A program made the translations under genes and the position numbers. Shown one piece after another: positions 1-7,611 of a stretch of 48,898 nt of DNA; the first letter of the stretch is position 1; the number at the start of each line of letters is the position of its first letter. The DNA is from Streptomyces albicerus. GTDB lineage: Bacteria > Actinomycetota > Actinomycetes > Streptomycetales > Streptomycetaceae. The notes beneath the pieces were generated by a model. That model ran no database searches and was not told the DNA's origin. It saw only the letters and a program-made list of their open reading frames with translations. Location of the stretch: contig NZ_VWMY01000072.1 of NCBI RefSeq assembly GCF_008905045.1, positions 1 to 48,898 on the forward strand, given 5' to 3'.

Positions 1-19
1 GGGCTGGAGTCTCCAGCCC
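1..19. terminator. Hairpin terminator at the 3' end of the MFS gene
   Basis: GGGCTGGAG and CTCCAGCCC form a perfect inverted repeat (eight pairs around a GTC loop). It lies just beyond the stop codon of the minus-strand MFS transporter, where a factor-independent terminator is expected. There is no T tract, which is common in Streptomyces terminators. The left side of the window is cut here, so a longer structure cannot be excluded. Confidence 0.55.
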
Positions 20-40
20 GCCCGGCACTTCTGTGTGTCG

Positions 41-1588
41 TCAGACGCAGACTTTCTCCGGCTCCTCGGCCTCCACCTCACGCACCCGCACCTCACGCAG
101 GCTCACCGCCGCCAGGACCGCCGCCCCCAGCAGCAGCACCGTCCCGGCGATCGCCGCCGCCTGCATTCCGCTGGTGAAGGCCTCGCGGGCGGCGGTCACC
201 AGGGCTTCGCCCGCCCGGCCCGGCAGTTGCCGGGCCAGGGCAAGGGCCGCGCCGAGAGTCTCGTGGGCCGCGTCCGGGGCGGCGTCGGGCATCTCGTGGC
301 GGTACACCGCGGCGCCGATGGAGCCGAGGAGCGCCATGCCCAGCGCGCCGCCGAACTCCGCGCCGGTCTCCAGGACCGAGGACGCGGTGCCCGCCTTCTC
401 GACCGGGACGGTGCCCAGCGCCAGGTCCATCATCTGGGACATCACGGTGACGATTCCGGAGGCGATGACCCCGGCCGCGCCGAGCACCAGCCACATCGAG
501 TCCGTACCGGAGACGGTCAGCATTCCGTAGCCGCAAGCGGCGATCACGAAGCCCCCGGAGACGACGTACGCCCGGTTCACTCCCCGCTGCACCAACTGGG
601 CGGCGACCGGAGCGGCGACGCCGACCATGGCGGAGGGGAGCAGCCCCCACAGCGCGGCCTCCATGGGGCTCTTGCCGAGCACCGACTGGAGGTACTGCGT
701 GGTGAAGAACGCCGAGCCCATCATCGCGAACATGGACAGCAGGTTCAGCGAGACGGCGGGCGCGAAGCCGCGGCCGCGGAAGAGCGAGGGCGGGATCATC
801 GGAGACTCGATCGTGCGCTGGCGGTGGACGAAGAGCGTGGCGAAGAGCAGACCGACGGTCACCGAGACGACGTAGCGGACGTTCCACCCCTCGGACGGGA
901 TCTCCTTGAGGCCGTAGATCACCGGCAGTACGGCGGCCAGGGACAGCGGCACGCTCAGCAGGTCGAAGCGGCCCGGGGCCGGGTTCTTGGACTCCGGCAG
1001 CAGGATCGGGCCGACGATCAGCAGGAGCACCATCGCGGGCAGGTTCACCAGGAAGACCGAGCCCCACCAGAAGTGCTCGACGAGGACGCCGCTCATCACC
1101 GAGCCGAGGGCGACGCCGGCCGTCGTCACGCCCGACCACACACCGATGGCCTTGGCGCGCTGGACCGGGTCCGTGAACATCGTGCGGATGATCGCCAGCG
1201 TGGACGGCATCAGGGTCGCGCCGCCGATGCCGAGCACCGCGCGGGCCGCGATCAGCGTCTCCGCGCTGTTGGCGTACGCGGCGACCAGCGAGGCCGCGCC
1301 GAAGGCGGCCGCGCCGATCAGGAGCAGCCTGCGGCGGCCGATGTGGTCGCCGAGCGAGCCCATCGTCATCAGCAGCCCCGCGAGCACGAAGGCGTACATG
1401 TCGAAGATCCACAGCTGCTGGGTGCCGCTCGGCTCCAGGTCCGCGCTGATCTGGGGGATCGCGAAGTAGAGGACCGAGACGTCCATCGAGACCAGCAGCA
1501 GCGGGAGCATCAGGACACCCTGCGCGGTCCATTCCCGGCGGCCGGCGCGGGGCGCGGGGTCGGTGGTCGTGCCCGTCGGATTCGTCAT
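41..1588 (-). CDS. MFS drug exporter, DHA2 (14-TM) family
   Basis: The 515-residue protein is an integral membrane proton-coupled antiporter of the DHA2 (QacA/EmrB/Pur8-like) type. These export drugs or secondary metabolites; the substrate cannot be told from sequence. About fourteen hydrophobic segments are visible. The MFS loop motif GSLGDHIGRRRLL lies near residues 78-90, and the Asp at the end of TM1 (LVSMDVSVLY) is typical of the family. The ATG start fits a leaderless transcript: TACATT (1601-1596, minus strand) ends 7 nt before the ATG, and TAGACA lies 17 bp further upstream. It is divergent from a TetR regulator, the usual arrangement for a self-regulated efflux pair. Length and start look normal. 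Confidence 0.92.
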   Translation of the reverse strand: MTNPTGTTTDPAPRAGRREWTAQGVLMLPLLLVSMDVSVLYFAIPQISADLEPSGTQQLWIFDMYAFVLAGLLMTMGSLGDHIGRRRLLLIGAAAFGAASLVAAYANSAETLIAARAVLGIGGATLMPSTLAIIRTMFTDPVQRAKAIGVWSGVTTAGVALGSVMSGVLVEHFWWGSVFLVNLPAMVLLLIVGPILLPESKNPAPGRFDLLSVPLSLAAVLPVIYGLKEIPSEGWNVRYVVSVTVGLLFATLFVHRQRTIESPMIPPSLFRGRGFAPAVSLNLLSMFAMMGSAFFTTQYLQSVLGKSPMEAALWGLLPSAMVGVAAPVAAQLVQRGVNRAYVVSGGFVIAACGYGMLTVSGTDSMWLVLGAAGVIASGIVTVMSQMMDLALGTVPVEKAGTASSVLETGAEFGGALGMALLGSIGAAVYRHEMPDAAPDAAHETLGAALALARQLPGRAGEALVTAAREAFTSGMQAAAIAGTVLLLGAAVLAAVSLREVRVREVEAEEPEKVCV

Positions 1589-1595
1589 GCCGAGG

Positions 1596-1624
1596 AATGT
1601 ACGGGTGTCTTAAACGCTTGTCTA
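1596..1624 (-). promoter_or_regulatory. Promoter of the MFS gene (TAGACA-N17-TACATT)
   Basis: On the minus strand TAGACA (1624-1619) and TACATT (1601-1596) are 17 bp apart and match the vegetative -35 and -10 consensus in five and four positions. The -10 element ends 7 nt before the ATG, so the transcript should be leaderless. The -35 lies inside the second unit of the 13-bp repeat array, so a protein bound to the array would block this promoter. Confidence 0.5.
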
Positions 1625-1691
1625 GCACGCATGTGTAGGACAGATGTGTAGGACGCTCGTATGGCACGTTTGTCTAGGACGCTTGTCTGTC
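1601..1691. repeat. Seven tandem 13-bp repeats, probable TetR operator array
   Basis: Exactly 91 bp divide into seven 13-bp units without gaps: ACGGGTGTCTTAA, ACGCTTGTCTAGC, ACGCATGTGTAGG, ACAGATGTGTAGG, ACGCTCGTATGGC, ACGTTTGTCTAGG and ACGCTTGTCTGTC. The consensus is about ACGCTTGTCTAGG. The array fills the space between the divergent MFS and TetR starts and overlaps the MFS -35 element. Its position suggests a binding array for the adjacent TetR protein; that is inference. Confidence 0.75.
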
Positions 1692-1711
1692 CCGGAGGTA
1701 CGCTGACCCGC

Positions 1712-2356
1712 ATGGGACACCGTGAGGATCTGCTCGAAGGCGCCAAGCGCTGCCTGTTGGATAAGGGCTTCATGCGCACGACGGCGCGCGACATCGTCAA
1801 GGAGTCGGGGACGAACCTGGCGTCGATCGGCTACCACTACGGGTCGAAGGACGCGCTGCTCGCGGAGGCGTACATCTCCATCGTCGAAGGGCTCTCCGAC
1901 GATTTCGACTCGGGCGAGCGGGCCACGGGCGACACCGAGCCGGGCTCCCTGGAGCGGTTCCACGCGGTCTGGTCGAACATCATCGGCACCATGCGGAAGC
2001 CCGGCTCGCCGTGGCACCTCAGCATGGAGATCACGGTCATGGGCGACAAGCTGCCGGGGGTGCGCGACCACCTGGCCACGGCGCAGCGCGAAGCGGCGCG
2101 CGGCATCATCCCGATGCTGATGGGCGGCCGGGAGGAGGACGTCCCGGAGGAGGACGTCGACACGCTGGGCAGGTTCTATCTGACCCTGATGAACGGGCTC
2201 ATCGCGCAGTGGACCTTCGACCCCGAGACCGCGACCAGTGCCGACGAACTCACCGAAGGTCTGCGGCGGGTGATCGCGGCAGGGGCGGGAGCGGGGACGA
2301 CGGCAGACGCGGCTGCAGGTGCGGCTGCGGGGTCTACGGCAGAGGAGCCGTCCTGA
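1712..2356 (+). CDS. TetR-family repressor, probable regulator of the divergent MFS exporter
   Basis: The 214-residue protein starts MGHREDLLEGAKRCLLDKGF and has the TetR N-terminal helix-turn-helix (TARDIVKESG then IGYHYGSKDALLAEAY, about residues 22-53), followed by an all-helical ligand domain. TetR proteins normally repress a neighbouring exporter until its substrate binds. I chose the ATG at 1712 because the in-frame ATG at 1661 lies inside the 13-bp array and adds 17 residues outside the family fold. GGAGG lies 13 nt before the ATG. TACGCT (1699-1704) ends 7 nt before it and would give a leaderless mRNA instead. The C-terminus is a low-complexity Ala/Gly tail, and the last 23 bp overlap the convergent ABC ATPase gene. 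Confidence 0.88.
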   Translation: MGHREDLLEGAKRCLLDKGFMRTTARDIVKESGTNLASIGYHYGSKDALLAEAYISIVEGLSDDFDSGERATGDTEPGSLERFHAVWSNIIGTMRKPGSPWHLSMEITVMGDKLPGVRDHLATAQREAARGIIPMLMGGREEDVPEEDVDTLGRFYLTLMNGLIAQWTFDPETATSADELTEGLRRVIAAGAGAGTTADAAAGAAAGSTAEEPS

Positions 2357-3023
2357 CGAGCCTGCCGTCGCGCATCTCCGCGACGCGGTCGCAGAAGTGG
2401 CGTACGAGCGCCATGTCGTGGCAGATGAACAGATAGCCCAGGCCGAGACGCTCCTGGAGCTCGGCCAGGAGGTTGAGGATCCCCGCGCGCAGGGACGGGT
2501 CGAGCGCGGAGACCGGTTCGTCGAGCACCAGGAGCTTCGGCCCGCAGGCCAACGCGCGGGCGATTCCGGCGCGTTGGCACTGTCCGCCGGAGAGCTCATG
2601 AGGACGCCGGTCGCCGTGGGACGGGTCGAGTCCGACCTGCTCCAGCAGCTCCGCCACGCGTTCGGGACCGCTTGCGGAGTCCCAACTTCCTTGTACGCGC
2701 AGGGGTTCCGCGATCGCGTCACGGATGCGGTGGCGGGGGCTGAGTGATCCGTACGGGTCCTGGAACACGGGCTGCATCGCCGGCCTGAGCGGCCGCAGCC
2801 GGCGCTCGTCCAGGGAGGTCAACTCCCGCCCGTCGAACCACACTTCACCGCTGTCGGGGCGGCGCAACTGCAGCACGGCCATGGCTGTGGACGACTTGCC
2901 GCAGCCCGAGGGGCCGATGAGGCCGAGGGTCTCGCCGGGGGCGATCTCGAAGGAGACCTGGTCCACGGTGGTGCGGGAGCCGTGGCGGACGACGAGGTCG
3001 CGGACGTCCAGAAGAGGGGTCAC
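2334..3023 (-). CDS. ABC transporter ATPase, peptide/nickel-type (DppF/OppF-like), last gene of importer operon
   Basis: This 229-residue cytoplasmic ATPase powers the importer encoded upstream. Walker A GPSGCGKS is at residues 37-44; the signature LSGGQCQRAGIARAL and Walker B LLVLDEP follow. It resembles OppF/DppF but lacks the C-terminal oligopeptide-transporter extension (family members are about 320 residues), so it is a short form. The start is GTG at 3023, and GTGA overlaps the stop codon of the preceding ATPase, indicating translational coupling. Its 3' end overlaps the convergent TetR gene by 23 bp. The substrate class is argued from the Zur-like site of the operon, not from this protein. 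Confidence 0.9.
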   Translation of the reverse strand: MTPLLDVRDLVVRHGSRTTVDQVSFEIAPGETLGLIGPSGCGKSSTAMAVLQLRRPDSGEVWFDGRELTSLDERRLRPLRPAMQPVFQDPYGSLSPRHRIRDAIAEPLRVQGSWDSASGPERVAELLEQVGLDPSHGDRRPHELSGGQCQRAGIARALACGPKLLVLDEPVSALDPSLRAGILNLLAELQERLGLGYLFICHDMALVRHFCDRVAEMRDGRLVRTAPLP

Positions 3024-4063
3024 ACGGACTCCAGGAACAACTCGGCGGGGTGGTCGGGGAGTTCACGCCACCGGTGACAGGCGACGGTACGGCCGTCGTG
3101 GGTCTCCGGCTCGGGCCGCTCCGTACGGCAGCGGGTCGCGTCCGCGAGGGGGCAGCGGGGGGCGAAGGCGCAGCCCAGTGGGAGGTCGCTGGGGTTGGGT
3201 GGGGTGCCGGGGATGGAGGGGAGTCGTTGTCTGCGGGTACGTTGTGGCTGGTCGCGCCCCGCGGCGGAGCCGCTGGACGTCACAGCCCCGCGCCCCTTAC
3301 GGGGCGCCGACGCCAGCAAGCCCGCCGTGTACGGCGCCCGAGGTCGCGCGAACACCTCCTCCACCGGGCCCTCCTCCACCAGTCGGCCCGCGTACATGAC
3401 CAGCACCCGGTCGGCGTGTTCGCGGACGGTGGGGAGGTCGTGGGTGACCAGGACGAGCGTCGTGCCCGTGGCCTCGCTGCGGTGAGCGAGGAGGTCCAGG
3501 ATCTGGCGCTGGGTCTCCGGGTCCTGGGCCGTGGTCGGTTCGTCGGCGACCACGAGGGCGGGGGAGTGGAGCATCGCCATGGCGATGACGGCCCGTTGGC
3601 GCATGCCGCCGGAGAACTCGTGCGGGTAGGCGCGCGCCTGGTCCGCCGCGATGCCGACCTCCTCCAGCGCGGCCACCGCCCGGGCCCGCGCCGCCTTGCG
3701 GGAGACGCGGTCCACGGACCGTACGGCGGCGGCGAGCTGGTCGGCGACCGGATGCACGGGGGAGAGCGCCGAGAGCGCGTCCTGGGGGACGAGGGCGAGA
3801 CGGCGGCCCCAGAGGGCGGCGCGTACGGAATGCCGGGCGCCCACCAGTTCGTACGACCCCATCCGTACGCTGCCCGTCACCGTCGCCTCGCGAGGTGGCA
3901 TGCCGAGCAGTGCGCGGGCCGTCAGGGACTTGCCCGCGCCCGACTCGCCCACCACGGCGAGGACTTCACCCTCGCGTACGTCGAAGGAGAGGCCCCGTAC
4001 GGCTTCGACCGCGCCGAAGGAGACATGCAAGTCCTGGACGGAGAGGAGGACTTCGGGGTTCAA
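3020..4063 (-). CDS. ABC transporter ATPase, peptide/nickel-type (DppD/OppD-like)
   Basis: The 347-residue ATPase begins MNPEVLLSVQDLHVSFGAVE. Walker A GESGAGKS is at 39-46, followed by the signature FSGGMRQR, Walker B LVVADEP and the C-terminal OppD/DppD Cys-containing extension (GCAFAPRCPLADATRC). The start is TTG: AAGGAG lies 8 nt upstream, and TTGA overlaps the permease stop. Longer readings upstream run through the permease gene. Residues about 252-275, between the ATPase core and the Cys extension, are encoded by a copy of a dispersed Streptomyces intergenic repeat (3241-3307) that stays in frame. Relatives have a short Pro/Arg linker there, so the insert looks tolerated. Confidence 0.9.
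   Translation of the reverse strand: MNPEVLLSVQDLHVSFGAVEAVRGLSFDVREGEVLAVVGESGAGKSLTARALLGMPPREATVTGSVRMGSYELVGARHSVRAALWGRRLALVPQDALSALSPVHPVADQLAAAVRSVDRVSRKAARARAVAALEEVGIAADQARAYPHEFSGGMRQRAVIAMAMLHSPALVVADEPTTAQDPETQRQILDLLAHRSEATGTTLVLVTHDLPTVREHADRVLVMYAGRLVEEGPVEEVFARPRAPYTAGLLASAPRKGRGAVTSSGSAAGRDQPQRTRRQRLPSIPGTPPNPSDLPLGCAFAPRCPLADATRCRTERPEPETHDGRTVACHRWRELPDHPAELFLESV
3241..3307. repeat. Dispersed Streptomyces hairpin repeat, copy inside an ABC ATPase gene
   Basis: On the plus strand the segment begins with GTTGTGGCTGGTCGCGC, contains the inner hairpin GCGGCGGAGCCGC and ends with CCCCGCGCCCC TTAC GGGGCGC. The first and last parts match the copy at 33515-33560, and the end matches the copy at 48852-48894. 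Those two copies are intergenic. Here the repeat is translated as part of the linker of the ATPase encoded at 3020-4063. Confidence 0.7.
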
Positions 4064-5856
4064 CGGGCCGGCTCCTTGCGTGGACGGAGAGCGGTGAGGG
4101 CGAGACGGGTGCGGGACGGGCCGGTCCTGGCGCCGCCCTCCGCGAACGCCGCCGACGACACCGCGAGCCCCGCAAGGAGCGCCAGCGCGACCGCCGGGGC
4201 CAGGGCCGCCCACGGGGCGCGTTCCACGTATGCGCGCGACTCGTCCAGGAGCAGCCCCCACTCCGGTGCGGGCGGCTGCGCGCCGAGGCCGAGGAAGCCG
4301 AGGGAGGCGAGGGCCAGGGCGATGCCGGGGAGGCGGAGGAGTGCGTGGCGGGTGACCGGGGCTGCCACCGAGGGGAGCACATGGCGGGTGAGGATCCACA
4401 ACGGGCTTGCTCCGATGGCCCGTTGGGTCAGCAGGAACGTCGACGCGCGGACCTCCTGCACCAGCGCCGCCGCGTGCGCCGCCAGCGGAGGCCATGAGAT
4501 CAGGGCCACGGCCAGTGCGGCACCGCCCGTGCCGGGCCCCGCGGCCGCCGCGACCAGGATGCCGACGATCACCGGCGGCAGCGCGTTCGCGATGTCCGAG
4601 GCGCCGGTGGTCAGGCTCGGCAGGAAGCCGATGGCCAGCGCGAGCAGCAGACTGGCCAGGCACACCGCGGCCGCCGTGCCCACCGTCGAGGCGGCTCCGT
4701 GCCCGAGCCGGGCCAGCACGTCACGGCCGAGCCCGTCCGTGCCGAGGGGATACGCCCAGGAGGGGGCTTGGAGGCGGGCGGTCGTGTCCACCGTGTACGG
4801 GTCGCGCAGCAGCCCCCAGCCGATGCAGGTCAGGAGCACGAGCCCGAGCACCGCAGGAACGGCCGGATGCGCGCGGACCGGGCGGGACGCCGGCAGGGAA
4901 AGCCCCGCGTCGCGCAGGGCGGGGCCCAGCAGCCGGCGCCGTACGACGGCCGCCGCCGCACCCGTGACGAGGCCAAGCGCGAGCAGCGCCAGCACGGCAC
5001 CCTGAAGCAGCGGCAGGTCCTGCGACTTGGCCGCCCCCAGAGCCGTACGCCCGATGCCCGGGATCGCGAACACCGCCTCCACGGCGACCGCGCCGCCGGT
5101 GAGGCCGACGGCGACCATCCCGAACTGCGGTACCAGCGGCGGCAGTACGCGACGCAGGGCGGCGGCCGAGATGCGCGCTTTGTTGACCCCGGCGCCCCGC
5201 CACAGCTCCACCCACCGCTCCTCGAGTACGGCGGGCAGCGCGTCCGCGACCAGGCGGCCGAGCAGTCCGCCCGCGGGTACGCCGAGCGCGACGGCGGGCA
5301 GGATCATGTACTGCGGACCCAGCCAGCCGGAGGTCGGCAGCCAGCCCAGCCACACCCCGCCCACCAGCAACACGACGGTGGCCAGCAGGAATTCGGGGAG
5401 CGCGGCGAGCATCGCGGCGAACGAGCCGGCCGAACCGCGGCCCCGTACGAGAACGGGAGCGACGATCAGACACGTGATGAGCAGGGCGACCGCGAGCGCC
5501 GCGCCCATCAGGGCGAGCGACACCTGGAGTCCGGAGACGACCGACGGCAGGACGTCGGTGCCCGAGACCCAGGACGTGCCGAAGTCGCCGCGCGGCAGAC
5601 CGGAGGCCCAACTCCCCAGCAGGGAAAGGGGCCCCGCGTCCAGGCCGAGGTCGGCGCGGATCGCGGCCAGCGCCTCCGGTGTGCCCTCCTGTTCGGCCGA
5701 GCGGGCGCGCAGGACGGTGAGCGCGGGGTCGCGGCCGGAGAGCCAGGGGAGCAGTCCGACGGTCGCGAGGACCGCGACGAGGCAGCCGAGCCGGGTGAGA
5801 GCGGCCCGGCCGCCCGGGGTCGACAGAGGAGCCAACAGGCGTGCCACGAGCGTCAC
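4060..5856 (-). CDS. Fused ABC permease (DppB-DppC in one chain)
   Basis: The 598-residue membrane protein carries both permease halves of a peptide/nickel-type importer. Residues about 1-310 resemble DppB, with an EAA-like loop in ERWVELWRGAGVNKARISAA. Residues about 325-590 resemble DppC, with the loop RAIGASPLWILTRHVLPS and the typical ending GFLGLGAQPPAPEWG. Ordinary Dpp/Opp systems use two proteins of about 310 and 290 residues, so the length equals their sum. There is no internal start or stop, so this is a true fusion. The GTG start overlaps the binding-protein stop as GTGA. The next gene starts at the overlapping TTGA. Coupled translation should give equal amounts of subunits. Confidence 0.9.
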   Translation of the reverse strand: MTLVARLLAPLSTPGGRAALTRLGCLVAVLATVGLLPWLSGRDPALTVLRARSAEQEGTPEALAAIRADLGLDAGPLSLLGSWASGLPRGDFGTSWVSGTDVLPSVVSGLQVSLALMGAALAVALLITCLIVAPVLVRGRGSAGSFAAMLAALPEFLLATVVLLVGGVWLGWLPTSGWLGPQYMILPAVALGVPAGGLLGRLVADALPAVLEERWVELWRGAGVNKARISAAALRRVLPPLVPQFGMVAVGLTGGAVAVEAVFAIPGIGRTALGAAKSQDLPLLQGAVLALLALGLVTGAAAAVVRRRLLGPALRDAGLSLPASRPVRAHPAVPAVLGLVLLTCIGWGLLRDPYTVDTTARLQAPSWAYPLGTDGLGRDVLARLGHGAASTVGTAAAVCLASLLLALAIGFLPSLTTGASDIANALPPVIVGILVAAAAGPGTGGAALAVALISWPPLAAHAAALVQEVRASTFLLTQRAIGASPLWILTRHVLPSVAAPVTRHALLRLPGIALALASLGFLGLGAQPPAPEWGLLLDESRAYVERAPWAALAPAVALALLAGLAVSSAAFAEGGARTGPSRTRLALTALRPRKEPAR

Positions 5857-7346
5857 TTGACGTAGGTGTCCGCAGTGATCAGCGCGCGCTCGCGCGGGTC
5901 GTGCTCGACGTCCACGACACCGGCCGCGTCGCCCTGGATCACGCGCTCGTGCAGCATCGGGATCGCGGCGTCGGTGGCCAGCACGGCGGCCTCCGCCTCG
6001 ATGACGGCCTTGCGGCGCGCGTCGCCTGCCTTCGTCTCGGCGGCCTTCTCCAGGGCGGCGTCGACGGTCTTGTCGGTCAGCTGGGAGATGTTGAAGGAGC
6101 CGTTGGAGCCGAAGTCGCTGTAGAGGTACGCGGCCGGGTCGCCGGAGTCGAGGATGGTCGCCCGGGACAGGATGAACGCGTCGAACTCGCCCGCCAGCGC
6201 GTCGGATTCGATGTTGGCGTACTCGCGGACGTCCAGCTTCACCTTGAACCCGGCCTTCTGGAGCTGCTGTTGCAGCGTCTGGGCCACCTCGGGCAGCTCG
6301 GCGCGGTCGGTGAACGTACCGATGGTGATGGTCTTCCCGGCCGGGTCACCGGCGTTGCCGCGCTTGACCGGTGTCCGCAGGTCGGCGGCCCAGGGGAGGG
6401 CCGGGCCCAGCAGCCCTTCCGCGACGTCCGCGCGGCCCTCGTACACACCCTTGACGATCGACTCGGCGTCGATGGCCTCGCGGGCCGCGGCCCGGAGTGA
6501 GGCGTCCTTGAAGGGACCGCTCTCGGTGTTCAGGTAGAGGGTGTTGGTGCGCGGCATCGGCACCTCGGTGACCAGCTCCTTGTCGAGCAGCGCGGCCTGC
6601 GACACCGGCACCGCCTCGACGACGTCGGCCTCGCCGCTGCGCAGGGTGGCCGCGCGGGCGGTGCCGTCCGGCACGAACTTCACATCGATACCGGGGGACT
6701 TGGCCCTGCCGCCCCAGTAGTCGTCGTAGCGGTCGAGGGAGGCGGACGACGTGCCGTTCACCTTCGTCAGCTCGAAGGGTCCGGTGCCGGCGCCGACCGG
6801 GCTGACGGTCTTCCCCTTGTACGCCTTCGCCGCCAGGATCGACAGCTGCGGCGAGCTCAGCCGCTGCGGGACCAGCGGGTCCTCGGTCGTGGTGGTGACG
6901 GCGACGGTCTCGCCGTCCGCCTTCACGGTCAGGTCGACGCCGTCGAGGATGCGTGGCTTGGGGGAGGCGGTCGCGGCCGTCGTGAGCGACCGTACGACGG
7001 ACTCGGCGGTGAGCTTCGTACCGTCGTGGAAGGTGACGCCGTCCCGTATCTCGAAGGTCCAAGTCAGGCCGTCCTGCTGCCACTTGGTGGCCAGGGCCGG
7101 TTCGGCGTCGCCGTCCGCGTCGAGCGTCACCAGCGTCTCGGCGGTCGACCAGCGCGACAGCTTGAACGCGTCGTCGGACAGCGGCGAGAGTCCGGAGCGC
7201 GGCGGGTTCATCATCGCGATCCGCACGCGCTTGCCGTCCCCGCCCGCGGAGTCGTCCGAGGCGGATTCCGAAAAGCAGCCGGTGAGCAGCAGGGTGGAGG
7301 CTGCGGTGACCGCGGAGAAGGGGAGAAAGCGGGCGGTGAGGCGCAC
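5853..7346 (-). CDS. ABC importer substrate-binding lipoprotein (SBP_bac_5 family)
   Basis: The 497-residue protein is the extracellular receptor of the importer. A signal peptide ends in the lipobox LLLTGC with the lipidated Cys at residue 24, followed by a Ser/Asp/Gly tether. The body is of the peptide/nickel/metallophore-binding family, with recognisable blocks such as EPALATKWQQDGLTWTFEIR and GTGPFELTKV. The start is GTG at 7346, with GGAG 6 nt upstream. It is the first gene of a four-gene unit with 4-nt overlaps. A Zur-like box (7401-7415) overlaps the probable promoter, so a zinc-repressed metallophore or metal-complex uptake role is a reasonable inference. A peptide substrate remains possible. 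Confidence 0.88.
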   Translation of the reverse strand: MRLTARFLPFSAVTAASTLLLTGCFSESASDDSAGGDGKRVRIAMMNPPRSGLSPLSDDAFKLSRWSTAETLVTLDADGDAEPALATKWQQDGLTWTFEIRDGVTFHDGTKLTAESVVRSLTTAATASPKPRILDGVDLTVKADGETVAVTTTTEDPLVPQRLSSPQLSILAAKAYKGKTVSPVGAGTGPFELTKVNGTSSASLDRYDDYWGGRAKSPGIDVKFVPDGTARAATLRSGEADVVEAVPVSQAALLDKELVTEVPMPRTNTLYLNTESGPFKDASLRAAAREAIDAESIVKGVYEGRADVAEGLLGPALPWAADLRTPVKRGNAGDPAGKTITIGTFTDRAELPEVAQTLQQQLQKAGFKVKLDVREYANIESDALAGEFDAFILSRATILDSGDPAAYLYSDFGSNGSFNISQLTDKTVDAALEKAAETKAGDARRKAVIEAEAAVLATDAAIPMLHERVIQGDAAGVVDVEHDPRERALITADTYVK

Positions 7347-7388
7347 GGAACACTCCGGGTAAAGGGAAGGTCATGGAGGCGTGGGCGC

Positions 7389-7417
7389 ACCGTAGCACGA
7401 TGACAATCGTTTTCAGT
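7389..7417 (-). promoter_or_regulatory. Probable promoter of the ABC importer operon
   Basis: On the minus strand TACGGT (7394-7389) is a fair -10 hexamer with ACTGAA 17 bp upstream as a weak -35. The transcript would start near 7383, giving a leader of about 36 nt before the GTG at 7346. The Zur-like palindrome lies between and over these elements. Confidence 0.4.
7401..7415. promoter_or_regulatory. Zur-like box (7-1-7 palindrome)
   Basis: TGACAATCGTTTTCA matches the actinobacterial Zur box TGAAAATGATTTTCA at 12 of 15 positions and keeps the 7-1-7 layout and the outer TGA/TCA ends. It is the most A/T-rich patch of this intergenic region. It sits over the predicted promoter of the ABC importer operon, the position expected for repression by zinc-loaded Zur. 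The assignment is by pattern only. Confidence 0.6.
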
Positions 7418-7611
7418 AATGCTGTCCGGATTCCGTCATCCCGGGACGCGAGGACGTACTGGACGGCGGAAGCGGCGTCCTCGGTGATGTGCGTGGGCGA
7501 CAGGTCTCGTCGGTCCAGGGGCGGCCGCCCCGAGGCCCAACACCGCTGCGTCCTGTGAGTCCTGGCGGCGGTACGGGAGGGTTCCCGGCGCGTCCGGGCA
7601 AAGCTTGTGAC

